Assembly (NCBI GenBank): GCA_951230915.1
Contig: OX579635.1
Location: 11,470,001-11,534,000, forward strand
From: Antitrichia curtipendula
Lineage: Eukaryota; Streptophyta; Bryopsida; Hypnales; Leucodontaceae
Direction: 5' to 3'
DNA: 64,000 bases
Of this stretch, positions 1 through 11,590 are shown piece after piece. Each line of letters opens with the position of its first letter. Position 1 is the first letter of the stretch. A program made the translations under genes and the position numbers. The notes under the pieces are model-generated. The model did no database searches, was not told where the DNA came from, and saw nothing but the letters and a program-made list of their open reading frames with translations.

Positions 1-1
1 A

Positions 2-733
2 TTTGCCTATAACAACGCCTGCCATTTGGCAACAGGGTTCTCTCCATTCTATGCCACGTACGGTTACCACCCGGCATTATCGTTTTCTATACCTACAACA
101 TCCACTGTTCCAGCGGCCGAGGACCGGGTTCGACATCTACAACAAGTTCATGAGGAACTCAAAACTATGATTTTGATTGCGGAGGAACAAGCTAAGCGAA
201 ATTACGACCGAGGGGTACAACTACAACCGACCTTTCAACCAGGTGACAAAGTCCTCTTGCGCCATGAAAATATTGCAACTACAGAGCCCTCTCATAAATT
301 AGCTTCTAAGTTTCTTGGACCGTTTTCAATAATAGCTAAACTCTCCGATCTCGTTTACCGGTTAAAACTACCTAAGACATTGCGTATTCACAATGTTTTC
401 CATGTTTCTCTACTTGAAAAATACCGTGAGGATACCATTCCCGGACGTCGCCGCATACCACCTCCGCCGATTATTACCCCAATTGGAGATGTGGAGTGGG
501 AGGTGCACAAGGTTATTGATTCATGTTTATTCGGTCGTTGGAAAAAACTCCACTACTTGGTGTCATGGGAGGGCTATGGCCCGGAGAAGAATTCGTGGGA
601 GCCGGCGGACAATCTTGAAAACGCACCGGAGGCGATTGCTGATTTTCATAAACTCCATCCAACGGCACCGGGGCCCCAACCTAGAAAGGGGGGTAATGTT
701 ACGAACCCGTTCGTAACAAGGGAACGGTTGTAA
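2..733 (+). CDS. Ty3/gypsy chromovirus polyprotein, C-terminal part (integrase tail plus chromodomain), 5' partial
   Basis: The frame is open from the window edge, so the polyprotein starts outside the window. It opens in the late integrase core (FAYNNACHLATGFSPFYATYG), a stretch typical of plant gypsy integrases. Next comes the integrase C-terminal GPY/F-like module (GDKVLLRHENI, then KFLGPFSIIAKL and HNVFHVSLL). It ends with a chromodomain at about nt 490-625 (WEVHKVIDS, then LVSWEGYGPEKNSWEP), which in chromoviruses steers integration to chromatin. The stop at 731-733 lies just inside the predicted 3' LTR, which is usual for these elements. No frameshift is seen in this part, so the copy may be fairly young. 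Whether it is complete cannot be told from here. Confidence 0.93.
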   Translation, partial: FAYNNACHLATGFSPFYATYGYHPALSFSIPTTSTVPAAEDRVRHLQQVHEELKTMILIAEEQAKRNYDRGVQLQPTFQPGDKVLLRHENIATTEPSHKLASKFLGPFSIIAKLSDLVYRLKLPKTLRIHNVFHVSLLEKYREDTIPGRRRIPPPPIITPIGDVEWEVHKVIDSCLFGRWKKLHYLVSWEGYGPEKNSWEPADNLENAPEAIADFHKLHPTAPGPQPRKGGNVTNPFVTRERL

Positions 734-1020
734 CGGTTAGGGTTAGTTGGCCTCTCCCTTCCCTTTAATAGTCAAGTGAGGAGGCTTGTTCCTCACTTGA
801 CATTTTGTGTAATGAAGATAATATGATTTTGGATACAATGTGTAAGTGTGATTCTCATTGTCATTATTGTAACTTGGTGGTGATTTAGTGTTGGTTTGCT
901 TTGAATGCAATCTAAGTAGAGCATCGACTTCTTGGTCAAGCCGATCCGTAACAGATAATTTGATGATGGCTTTCAACAAAAGTTATAAAATAAGATCCAT
1001 GGATAGATTGTTTGCCTCAC
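683..1020 (+). mobile_element. Polypurine tract and start of the 3' LTR of the Ty3/gypsy element
   Basis: A purine run (AGAAAGGGGGG, 683-693) is followed by TGTTACGAACCCG from 697, the expected arrangement of polypurine tract and LTR start (TG). The LTR end cannot be fixed without the 5' copy. A candidate CA lies near 1018-1019, so the end given here is a guess. The LTR contains short inverted pieces around GTTACGAACCCGTTCGTAAC. Confidence 0.5.
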
Positions 1021-1423
1021 TACCTACTATTTTTCTATAAAATCTGAAACCAAAAATTGAAAATTCCTTCTGAAATCGATTCTAGACAGAAATAGTTGTA
1101 ATTTTCACAAGATTTTTTTCTTGAAGTTCAAAATGTTAAATTCTAATCATGGTGATTTTTCTTGATTATTTTTTACTTATTTATTCAAGCCATGGTTGAA
1201 GGGCCATTCTTTGAATTAGAAAAGTGTCATTATGAAGTCAAACATACTTGTACCTATTGAATTGTAGAATAATTTGCAAAGACAAGCTCTAAAAATTTAT
1301 CCTATACATTTGTAAATGAATTAAAGCCAAGAATTTTCAAACATTTAGATGGATGAAAAAAAACAAATTTATATGTAAATGATACATGTTTGCATTCATG
1401 TGTTGTTCAAATTTTGGAACTTT

Positions 1424-1440
1424 GGAACTTTAAGGGTTAA
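1424..1440 (+). repeat. Right end of a TTAA-flanked AT-rich element (partial copy)
   Basis: The sequence GGAACTTTAAGGGTTAA ends at 1440 and matches the right terminus of the elements at 4675-5603 and 34193-35111. I find no matching left end between the gypsy LTR and this site, so the copy is probably truncated by, or sits next to, the LTR. Confidence 0.5.
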
Positions 1441-1599
1441 CACTTCCCAGTGAAAGAGCTTCAGCTGCTTGCCGGCTTCCTAGTGTGAAACCGTCCATAA
1501 TAAAGCCAGAAGGATGTTGTTCAGTAGCTTCACTGAGGCCTAATCTCTCGTCTCCCTGTGTGTCTGTGTCACCCGGTTTTACTCTGTGAGCTTTGTGGA

Positions 1600-3454
1600 A
1601 TGGACGTGCTGGCCAGCCCCCCTGGGCCTGATCTTAGCTCGCTCATCGCCTCCAAGCTCTTGCAAGGCTGGACTCTGCTGGCCGACTGCTGCCCCGTCTG
1701 CCTCACTCCGCTCGTCCGCAATCGACAGAAACAAGTCTTCTGCGTCTCCTGCGCGCAATGGCTCTTGACCGAGGACCAGCTCGCCCTCAAACTGCAAGCG
1801 CAGCACGTCCACGACTCGCCCCCCGCCAGCCCTGCGAAGCCCCAAGTCTCTGCCACTGCCAATCACATGCGCGTGGCCAGCCAACGCGACGATGCCCCGA
1901 GTTCCGAAGAGCGCAGCCCTAAGCGCCAGGCTAATTCCAACGAATTGCTTTCCGGAGGTCTGCTCGTTACGCTAAGCCTCCTTGTAAATTGTGACTGTTA
2001 TGAGTCGCCGGGTGATTAGTGTTCGTGAGCAATCAGCTCCTAAATCCTAAATCATCTTGTCCAGACGAATCAGCTCCTAAACCCTAAACCTTAAAAACCT
2101 TAAAACCATAAATCGTCTTTGTAATCGTCTTGTAAATTCTGGAAATTCTGACTGCCAGAGTCGCTGGTGAATGTGTACTCTTGACCAATCGGTTCCTGAA
2201 CCCTGAAACCTCTTGTAAATTGTGACTGTTAAGAGTCGCTGGGTGATTTGTGATCTTGATCAATCACTTTCTAAACCGTAAATCGTCTCGTAATCGTCCT
2301 GTGAATTGTGATTGCCAGAGTCGTCGGTCAATGTGTGCTCTTGATCAAGCAGTTCCTAAACCCTAAATCATTTTATAAATTATGCCTTTTCGAGTCGCTG
2401 GTTGATGTGTGCCTATGATGAATCAGGTTTTAAACCTTAAACCCTAAGTCCTAACTCTACTTTGTCTTGTGAATTGTGACTGTTAGATTCGCCGGTTTAT
2501 GTGTGGTCTTGATCAATCTTTTTGGAGCACCGATTTTATTACTTGGGATTTGGCTAACTCGTTGCTTCCCCATGTTCGTGAACGTTCATGTGCAGGAGTC
2601 TCTTTCAACATTTCTGGAGACACCAATATGACTGCGCCTCCTGCAGTGTCATCAGACCAATATCCTTCCGATCTTCCTAAGGTGCGATTTTGTCGCTGAT
2701 TGTACCTTCATAAAAATTGGAAAGAATACGAGGCATGTTTCTCTGTGGATTTTGCTCCTCACCATTATTGATTGAAGCAAGTTCACAGTAGTGATGTCAA
2801 GGTTTTGAGGTGCAGGTGCAGTCAACTGTCAATCCATCTGATGTACTATCAAAAACTCTTTCTACACTATATCAGAAACTTGAGGTAAGACTGTTAGTAA
2901 CTGATTTTGGCAGTATATTATTTGAATCTGAACTTTCCTGTATCTCATATGGCTGTAACTTGCGTATTCGCATATCAATTGGCTTCTAATATATTGAGCT
3001 ATGAAGGAAATTCGCCAAGCTATCGCTGCGTGTCAAGATATTCGAGACCTACACCAGGTTACTCCCTATTCCTTCAGTTGGTTCTGGCCTTCCTCTTTCC
3101 ATTAATGCTGCAGTCTTGTTAATTAGACTTATTGTTGTGAAATTACATAGACATACAATTTTGAGAGAGGTTATAGTCTAAATGGATTGTTTAACCGGAT
3201 CCTACCGTTTGACACCAAGAAGCACGGTGGTTCAAGAGTTTGTGGAAGAGTGGAAGTCAGCAGGTGCTCTGTGAAATATTGAACTTATTGTTTAAGCTGA
3301 TTAAATACTCTAATGCAGTGCGACTTTCTTGCTTCTTGGATATCACTGAGTTCATCGTTTTTTGGAAATGCAGCTGCTCAGCACATTGGGAGAGTGCATG
3401 CAAGCTATTCAAAGAGCTCATAGTCTTGTAAGCTTGAACTATTCAAAGGCATAA
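1600..3454 (+). CDS. Zinc-ribbon protein of the ZNRD2/SSSCA1 (Auto_anti-p27) family, 4 exons
   Basis: Model: join(1600..1957, 2596..2681, 2816..2884, 3374..3454), 197 residues, all junctions GT-AG and in phase. Near the N-terminus is the family signature KLLQGWTLLADCCPVC followed by VFCVSC: two CxxC pairs about 15 residues apart that form a zinc ribbon. The middle (residues about 70-120) is a low-complexity Ser/Pro-rich linker. The last two exons encode a Leu-rich helix pair (STLYQKLELLSTLGECMQ), as in the C-terminal part of plant members. In animals this family is the Sjogren syndrome/scleroderma autoantigen p27; its role in plants is poorly defined. The ATG at 1600 is the first in frame. 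Intron 1 (1958-2595) is filled by a degenerate tandem repeat. The neighbours are unrelated. The family call is firm and the exon 1/2 junction less so. Confidence 0.82.
1981..2517 (+). repeat. Degenerate minisatellite filling intron 1 of the zinc-ribbon gene
   Basis: About six copies begin with CTTGTAAATTGTGACTG or a variant, near 1981, 2131, 2211, 2299, 2371 and 2465. Each continues with a GAGTCGCYGGTTGATGTG-like stretch, TCTTGATCAATCAG and CCTAAACCCTAAATC. Unit length varies from about 75 to 150 bp. The array starts 24 bp after the exon 1 donor and ends about 80 bp before the exon 2 acceptor. Confidence 0.8.
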
Positions 3455-4674
3455 CCAGGGATGATGCTTTTATAGGAGAAGATTATCATTTGGGCTTGAA
3501 AGCAATTTTAGTATGCCAGCATGAGCTAGGGCATTACAATTTCATTGAAGGATTTTTCCTTCACGATGTACATTTCTCTGAATGCCAAATATTTTAACGC
3601 CTTACTGCCGGGTGTTCTCTGATTTTTTATCCCCCTAGAAACTTCTAGGATTTTTGTGATGGTCCCTGTCGAAGGAAATTACTTAGTCTAAAATATTGAT
3701 GGATTTTTGCAGTTGTATCACAAATATTACTAGGTTTTATTAAAAAAGAAAAGAAAAAGGTTCTACTATTTTTTTGTTCAAAAACTTACTATAGGGTGTA
3801 TGGTATGTAGAGATTCTTTTATTCTTTGAACACATGTACCCTACATGGTGTATGATACATAGAGATTCTTTTATACTTTGAACACATGTACCCTACATGT
3901 AGGTCACTTTTGTACATAACATAATTCCAAACATTTGTGAAAACTATATCAGGGCATCTACAATGCACACAGTAAATTGGCCCCATATATCAAATAAATT
4001 TGATTGTTTGATATGAAATTAGAGCTTGAGATGGAAACACATAACAATCAATTATAATAGCCCAAAAAATATATAGATTTGGATTGTAGAAAACCAAATT
4101 ACACCTCACTTACTGGAATCAAGCAAAATAAAAATATAAAAATTTAGAGGTCAAAGGAAAATGTATCTAGAAAAGTTTAAAATAAAAATAGTATGACAAA
4201 GAAAATGGTATGATGAAGTGATACCATGGGTCTTCAGTATGCAAAAGATGAGGAAATCATAGAAGGGCTTGAGAAAAAAAAAATTCTACTTAAACAAGGA
4301 ATGTAGTAAAATCTATGAAGAAGAATGTCACATTCATTATGAAAAGTTATGGAGTCTATTAAAAAGAGCCTCAAATAATTTGAAATGACTCTTACTTAGA
4401 CTATAGAATATTTAATACCAAATGTCTCCTAAATATAATTCTCTTAACACTTTAGTGTTGAATATGACTTAACATGAAATTTTACTTTCATATTATACCA
4501 TGTTCATCATTTTAGCCTATGAGCCTATCATATCAAAGCTTAAATAAATTATTATACGTAGAAATTTTATTTTTGGTGAATTTAAAATTATGCATTTCAA
4601 AACTGATTTGACAAGGGTCTAAAGTTATATTTTTATATTTGACCTTCTCCCAATAATTTCTAAACATTTTTTCT
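3455..4674. other. AT-rich intergenic DNA with a 52-bp direct repeat
   Basis: No gene seen. The start is probably the 3' UTR of the zinc-ribbon gene. At about 3795-3899 a 52-bp unit (GTGTATGGTATGTAGAGATT onwards to CACATGTACCCTACAT) occurs twice in tandem with few differences. From about 3900 the base composition becomes strongly AT-rich. Confidence 0.6.
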
Positions 4675-5603
4675 TTATCCCTAAAGTTCCATTGTCTCCT
4701 TGGGGGATAAAATGGATTTTGGATAGGCTCCTATGGTCTAAATATTTGTCGTGATTTTCTGAATTTTTTTTGTGGAGATAGAAAAGCACATTAACTCTCT
4801 GAAAATATAATTTTTATTTCAATCGAAGTCCAGAGGCAAAAGTCATGGCACAAAAATTCTTTTTTATTTATTTGGTAGACAAAAAAAATCCTTCTAAGAA
4901 AACTTAAAGTAAATCTTTTCTTAAATTAGTTTTGTGTAGATTATATTTTTATGTACACAAAGAACTTTTATTTATTCCATTTGAATTTTTTATATGAAAG
5001 TTATGGACAATCTTGTTTTTTGAGCAATCAAAGCATTTTCTTGAAAAAACAACTTGTAGAATTCATTTGTGACCTCACTTTTCTCAATTTTTCAAAAAAA
5101 TAAATTTAACAATGTTAAGATCTTTTGCTAGAACAATCTCACCATTAAGATTAGTGTATTTCAATTCCATCTTGGAGCTACTAACAATTTAGACTTTCCT
5201 TCAATCTTGAACCTACTTCTACTAAACAATTTTTAAATGAGTGAAAACTAAGTGCGTATTTTCTTAATTTTTTTTCCTAGACTCTCAACTCAATTTTTTA
5301 TCATATGAAATTAGAAATTCAAAACCAATAGAACAACTATGATAAGTTATGAAGGTTCAAAGCCAAAAAATGTACTTGAACAAGGTGTAAATTTTTTTTT
5401 CCCCTTTACTTTAAATGCAAATATCTTGCAATCTACATGGTCAAAGTTTGTGAAATTTCTTCCACACATTCTTATACTAGTCCAATACAAGAACCTACGG
5501 TTAGATATGAAAATTTTATTTTTTGAAGTTTTCTCTTTGCTATAGAAATGACACTTTTGAGTGGTTTTTGATGGAAGAGAGGCTTTGGGACTTTAGGGGT
5601 TAA
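4675..5603. mobile_element. TTAA-flanked AT-rich element, subfamily B, 929 bp
   Basis: The left end TTATCCCTAAAGTTCC (TTAA decayed to TTAT) and right end GGGACTTTAGGGGTTAA are imperfect inverted repeats. The right 250 bp matches the right parts of the copies ending at 35111 and 63331: a shared module ATATCTTGCAAT ... CTTATACTAGTC ... CCTACGGTTAGATATG, then GAAATGACACTTTTGAGTG, then the terminus. No convincing coding capacity, so it would be non-autonomous. The form resembles piggyBac (TTAA target, CCC-starting ends), but that class call is inference. Confidence 0.65.
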
Positions 5604-6859
5604 CCCTAGACCGCCCAAGAGGACAAAAAGTGTCCTCACATAGTTTTAAGTTAAATTCAAAGTACTGTAACTTTTGTATACGATGTCCAAATTCAATAAA
5701 TCTTGTTGGGAAAGTTGAGCCTTTTTTTCTAGTTTGTGTGGTAAAATTTTCAGATCAATCCAAGAGGTAATGATTTTCTGGAAGCCAATCAAAGTTCACA
5801 GGCTCAATTTGATTAGGCTCAATTTGATTAGGCTCAATTTGATTCACCAAAGTGCACTTCATGACTGCAACTTCGGGGTCTTGTATCTCAACTTCGGGGT
5901 CTTGTATCTCCTTCATCCAATGTTCGATTTCAATAAAATTTGTTGGGTTGTGTTTACCTTGGATTCTAGTTATTGGGGTGAAATTTTCATGTCAATCCAA
6001 GTTGTTTGGAATGTTTGGAAGCAATTCTAAATTCTAAATCCCGCCATTATGGACTGTAGTGAACTTCGGCGGCTTGTATCAAATCAAATGCTAAACTAAT
6101 CCAAAACCAATAAAACCTATCCCGGTCCCTTACTCACCTATATTGAAATGTTCAATGCATTTGGCCATCTCAACGCATCATGATTTTCATGTAAACTAGG
6201 GTCACCAAGAGTTAGATCGTGACGACAAGGGCACACAATCGGGACACACCGTGTACACCTGGTCAAGTTTTTGGTTACAAGATTTTGGGCTCAGAATTGC
6301 TCTAACAACATGGAAGAAACAGGTGAAATCTTGCAGCACAAATGGCTAGCGCATGGTTAGATCTAGCGCCCCAAAATTTAATACAGTTGCTTTGGAATAA
6401 ACGGAATTCTACAGGTGCTCAACATATCTGCCATCTGTTTCCGTAATCGAGCACCATAGAAAACCCGAGGCAAATGGCTCGAATGAGTCTCATGACCAGT
6501 TCCAAGATTCCAATGTACAGACATTCAACATGTTGGAGAAATTTGTTCAATATGAATTCTACATAGTGAAGATCTAACCACGAAAATTACCAAGAGAGAA
6601 TGCATAGAGCCAGCGCAAGAAATATATGTTTCAATAAGACTAGTGTACCATCTATAGCAGGATCTCGTCAGCATTCTTCGATCATCAACTGCTAATTAAC
6701 ATTTCAGGAAAAATAAGCTTATGGTGCTGTAATAAGTGACTGTTCTGATGGCTCTATAATCTGATCCCCATAAAGCACATGCTGCGGAGCCATCTTGATT
6801 GATGACTCCAAAGAGGCTTAAGAGAAAAGAAACATGAATGAATATGTCGAATGTGATAT
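5604..6859. other. Intergenic region with short tandem repeats; 3' flank of the DGAT2 gene
   Basis: Directly after the TTAA element, TTAACCCTAGACC could be the start of another related end. At 5801-5844 a 15-bp unit (GGCTCAATTTGATTA) occurs three times. At 5869-5910 a 21-bp unit starting AACTTCGGGGTCTTG occurs twice. Beyond about 6040 the composition is mixed and includes the 3' UTR and downstream region of the minus-strand acyltransferase gene. No other gene seen. Confidence 0.55.
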
Positions 6860-8983
6860 CTATTTGATGATGAGCTTGTGGTTGGGATCCGGGGAGAACC
6901 TCACATACTTGTGGAAGAGTTGCGTTACACTTTCGATATACCGTTCATGAAAATCTTCAATACTTTCCCCTTCTTTCCAAAATAAAGCGTCGCCGAAGAC
7001 GAGTAGAAGCTCCCTGTGAATGCCAAGCAACATCAACATACATATCTCAGAGACGACTCCAGATTTTCTTTAAACTTGTATTCCACGAAAAAATGTTTCT
7101 CTTACTAGAACAACCGGAGAGAATGGGCACAATTGTGATTGCAGAATACATTTTCTGGAGAGTGGCAGAAAAGAACGTCTGGTTTTAATGTGGACAAGAT
7201 AGCGAAGTGCTTACTTGCGATATGGCAAGGGCAAGTCGAACATTCCCCGCATGAAAGGGACCCCAATCTTGAAATATTTGTTAATCCATTGCCAGAAATC
7301 CAGTACCGCTCGAGGATCGTGCTTGAATAACTGCAAAAATCACGCCCAGTAAGAGATAATGCTCTCCAAGGATTCTACATGCCTCCATTGGCACTAAAAA
7401 TACCTTAAACAATTAAGCCTTTAAGGAAAGTGACCAAGGCATCGCTCATGAGAGACATAACCACTCCACACAATTTGTACCTGATTTTCGTTAAAGGCAT
7501 AAACAGGAACTACACCAGCTCCCTCGTCCATAGCTATTTGAAGAAATCCTCTCCTGCATGCCCAAACAGGTGACGTTAGAATGTGTCAATCATCCAATTC
7601 TTGAACATGAAGCACACCATTAGCAATCAGACAGAATCGTCTTGTATTTCAACAGGAACTGATAAATCAGAATCCAGCCTCCCGAGCATTTACGGCTCAT
7701 GATTTTTACCATAACCAATCACGGAAATAGATACTAACTAGCAGATAGAGTTGAAAGGATAGAATGATTATGATTGAAGTACCTATTCTTGAGATACAAC
7801 AAGTCCGCATCGTCTTGCGTGCCTAAACACACTTCTTTTACACCGCCAACTGCGATTGTTACCTGAACGTACAAAAATCAAATAGAGTTTTAAGTTTCGC
7901 CGACAATAAATGTGGCTTCCTCCACACCCTAGCAATTGAAGTCACAGGTGGAATGGATGAAAAGCGTCAAGACGAGCTTGCAAATAAACTAGTTAACTCT
8001 AGATTTCTATCTCGACTAAAAAGTTGATAATTGACAAGAACCTTCGCACTTTCGCAGAACTGCGATAGAACAAAATAAGCTGGTGTAGGGGATGCTTACA
8101 TGGTCCTTGTTCCGTAGCTTGTCAACGATATTCTTCTTGGTGGCTGGCATGGTTCCAATCATGTAAAACCAGTTTCTTGCAATTGGTATATGGAAGAATC
8201 CTCCTGCAGCAGTTTGGAACAAATCCCCTGCATTCGATGCTAACAACTTAGTACATTTTTTAACAAACGTGACCTTATCACGAAATCACCACTCTAAATA
8301 TCAGCAAAGAACCAACCAGCCGTCCAAACCAGCTATTGAATATCGACCGCGATGGGGCAGTCTCAGCTCGAGAAGCTTTCAAGAAAACATACTGCGACAA
8401 AAAATCGAAACAATTTCAAGTCACGAGTTGTACCGTGGGTGAGCTTCAGAGGCGCTCTCCAAATCTCATGCAACTGTGAGAACAAGGCGTTGGAATAGAA
8501 CATGCGGCCATGCGGATGGATAGCGAAGATGTATCCCTTGTCTTCGGGCAGAGGCTTCGTAGGAACAATAATGAACTTCGCACTCGGTAGATAAGCAGCC
8601 AACTCTTCATACAAGACCCGAATCTTCCGCCGCACGTTCTTGGAGTAGTAAGGCGGAGCGAAGAGAAGTACAAGCAAGAATCCTAAGTAGATCGTCAATT
8701 GTACGTACGCAGATTGCTTGTACAGGTAAAAAGGATAATATGCCAGGGCAAGGTTAGGAAGAGCAGTGAACGGCAACATGTGGTAGAATATGACAATAAG
8801 AACAGTCCATAGCGTCGTCGAATTCGGTTTCGCAAAATAGTGAATCTGCGGGGATAATTCTTTTCGTTCTCCCAGCCTTATGTCGCCATTCCTAACTTCG
8901 TCCTGCTCTTCCTCCGACTCTCGTTTCAAAACTAGCGCATCTCCGTCTAAGCTTCCCATGGCGAACTTCAAGAAGCTTCCCAT
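6860..8983 (-). CDS. DGAT2-family acyltransferase (diacylglycerol O-acyltransferase 2-like), 6 exons
   Basis: Model on the minus strand: 8983-8434, 8227-8100, 7862-7783, 7553-7481, 7330-7215, 7013-6860; 366 residues, all GT-AG and in phase. DGAT2 enzymes in the ER membrane transfer an acyl group from acyl-CoA to diacylglycerol, making triacylglycerol. Evidence: two hydrophobic segments near the N-terminus (LWTVLIVIFYHMLPFTALP, then LTIYLGFLLVLLF); the family HPHG motif in YIFAIHPHGRMFYSNALFSQ; the stretch RNWFYMIGTMPATKKNI; VTIAVGGVKEVCL; RRGFLQIAMDEGAGVVPVY; and the C-terminal FSPDPNHKLIIK. The frame is open upstream to 9058 but only from a TTG, so the start is the ATG at 8983 or the one at 8959, unless a 5' exon exists. 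These two ATGs lie in a 24-bp tandem duplication (FLKFAMGS twice). Substrate (DAG, MAG or wax alcohol) cannot be told from sequence alone. Confidence 0.9.
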
Positions 8984-10190
8984 GGCAAACTTCAAGAAGC
9001 CTCCCCTGGCGCCGTCCCTCTGTTCTTCAAGAAATTGTCCTAACTCTGTGGTTATCAATCCAATCTCTATCTCCCTCTACTGCCTGAAGCTTTCAAGCGT
9101 GCGCTTGAATTCAGGAAACAGGAAGAAACTCTTAGCAATTCATTCAATCCACAGCTTCGTCATGTGAAATTCGACTGAGACAATTGACGACGACGCAGTT
9201 CGTTTTCAATTACGACTGGAAGAACTTGCTCCGCTGGCGTCCATCTCCGCGCTTAGTTATTTCCACCTAAGTTGACGCTACCAAGGATTCGTCCACACCG
9301 TCTTTTCCACACGTTTCTAATCTTTCCAATTCTAAGTAATTTCATGAATTCCGAATTAGGAAGTTCCAGCAGCAATCTCACGACTCAGATGACAGTCAAT
9401 ACCAAACTGGAACTAAATTAAAAAGAGAACGAAGACTCTGGTGTGAATGAAATCATATGACAACGGTCGTGAACATCCCTGGAAAGTGCGGCTGTCGAAA
9501 CGTTGACGAGGACTGCTCTGAATCGTTAGTTTGAAATATAAAACATATGCGAAAAGTGACAACAGTTGGGAGCTTCCCCAAGTGACTGGTGGTGCCTTTC
9601 ACAACGCGCATGAGTGTTGTGGTACACACGCATCGGACGATGTGTCAATTGAATGGCAGGACCACACTTTCATAAGGTAGCCGACCTCTTTCCGACCACT
9701 GAAATATGTTTCTCTCACCAAATGCATACTGGAAATATGGTAAATTGCTTGAGGAGGGTTCCAGAATTTGTTCCTTTTATTTCCCTCAAAAACAAAGTGC
9801 TTATGAATTTTTTTTATCGTAAAGATTCTATTCAACCTATTCTTAATATATAGGTTACTGCATTGCCAACCATAGGCTGATTACAAAATCAAACATGTTT
9901 CAATGTAGGTGATAATTGTGGCTTTCAATGTATATCTTGTGGTCATTGTATGCTTTCAATGTACACTACCTTGACATTTATGCTACATGAGCTGAAACCA
10001 CAATCGATCGGAAACAAAATAGTCGAACTAGCAAAAATAGGTGGCAGTCGAAAAAAGGTCAACTATCTTAGCGAGTTGAGAGGGTGAAGAAGGATGAAGA
10101 AGTAAAATGTAATTTTGTAGGATTCGGGGAAAAGAAACTGTGCTAAAAAAAAGGGCTTGAATATGTAAACAATCTTTGAATGGTTTCTCT
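8984..10190. other. Upstream region of the DGAT2 gene and intergenic DNA
   Basis: Holds the 5' UTR and promoter of the minus-strand DGAT2-family gene (roughly 8984-9500, mixed composition). From about 9850 it is AT-rich with no recognisable gene. Short open frames on both strands here show no family features. Confidence 0.5.
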
Positions 10191-10849
10191 TTAGTCCCTA
10201 AATGCCTAAGGCCTTTTTTGAGCTTTTAGGATTTTACTCTACATTGAATAAAAAGCCAACATTTTAATAAGTTGTATCAAGGTTTTTAAAATTGTGACCA
10301 TACAAATTCAAACTAGGCATGTTAGAGATCACGTAAGAAAAAATATATAACAATATCACTTATGGGTTGAAAGATTATAATGTTTTATTATGAGGGTGTT
10401 AGAAATTGCGAAAGTGATTTAAAGTCCTTAAATCCTCTTTCAGTCACATGTCAAATCTACAAAGTTGGCCACCAAAAAAACCCTGAGGATAAAAGGTCTA
10501 ACTTTTATAACCCCAATCAATTTATAACTTCTAAAAATCTACTCTACAATTTTTTTAACTAAATTTCTAATGTGACTTTTTTTCAAGATCTAATGTATAT
10601 GAGGCTCATTTCCAAGAGCTTTCAACACTACAAAAAGTCAAGATTGCAATGAAAATCCTAACACAAAATCTTGAATAAACAAATTATAATCAATCATTTT
10701 CAAAATCGGATTTTTGATGCTAAAACTAGACTTCAAAAAGAATTTTTCAAAAATATAAACTACTAAAAACAACAACTTGCCTAGGTTTTATTTAACTTCA
10801 AAATATTGTCAACACCAAAACTTGAGTGCCTCAAGCATTTACGGGTTAA
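10191..10849. mobile_element. TTAA-flanked AT-rich element, subfamily A, 659 bp
   Basis: The left end TTAGTCCCTAAATGCC (one change in TTAA) and the right end GCATTTACGGGTTAA are inverted repeats: the right end reads TTAACCCGTAAATGC on the other strand. The left 450 bp is closely similar, in the same orientation, to the copy starting at 21996: shared stretches include AAGTTGTATCA, CATACAAATTCAAACTAG and AGAGATC. No coding frame of note; non-autonomous. Confidence 0.68.
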
Positions 10850-11590
10850 TTTCTTCAACAATGATGATGCCCAAGAAATTAGTTAAAAAAATGAACTTTT
10901 CAAATTACTCTTCACAAATATTCTCCAATTCCAAGAAGCCAAGTTAGTTTCATCTCAAGAACTATCTTCCTTCAGAGGAGGAACTCTTCACAAGACTTCA
11001 TGATTCTTCATAATTTCAAATAACTATGTAATATTAAGATATTTCAAAATCACAATAGCTTAGAATTTTATATTTTAAACTCATAGCAAAATGAACCTTG
11101 TGAAAATTTCTAATAATCAATTCTCCATCAATTGTAGACAAAAGTATAAAATTTTGACTCCGTATTTGATTGATAAATATTGTTTACTGCAATGAACCAA
11201 TGGTAGTCATAGACTTTATCCTTACAAGGTTACCACAACCCACAACAAGACCAAACCATGCTCATTCACATTAGAGATTGCAGCAGATACGATCACCTAA
11301 TCTATTTTTTGCTGTAATCTCCATCCCTGCCAATAGCACATCCGATAATGTCAACCTTGAATTGTTGAGAAATTCTAGATGTCTTCAACTCTGTCAGAGA
11401 GACCAAGAAATGAGGTAAAATTTCTCCTGGAGGTCGAGGCCTCACAGACAGCATTAAAACGCATTTAAAGTCCCTGCCAATTATCTGAGGTGGAGATAAA
11501 AAGCAACGATGCAACCTATCCAGAGTCCCTTGCACATGAAGAGAGTTCTTTCAAGAAAAAATTCTGCTGGCTATAACACCTTCCTCTGCG
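10850..11590. other. Intergenic AT-rich DNA and 3' UTR of TTI1
   Basis: The AT-rich part to about 11280 holds nothing recognisable. From about 11290 to 11590 the composition matches the adjoining minus-strand gene, so this is probably its 3' UTR. The short open frame there follows the TTI1 stop and is not conserved-looking. Confidence 0.5.

Noticed and set aside
8984..9058. Extending the DGAT2 N-terminus to 9058
   Set aside because: The codon at 9058 is TTG and a stop lies a few codons further upstream; no ATG exists in the extension.
11302..11535. Minus-strand frame after TTI1 as a further exon
   Set aside because: The last TTI1 exon ends with a stop at 11591 and the frame has no HEAT-like or other recognised text.
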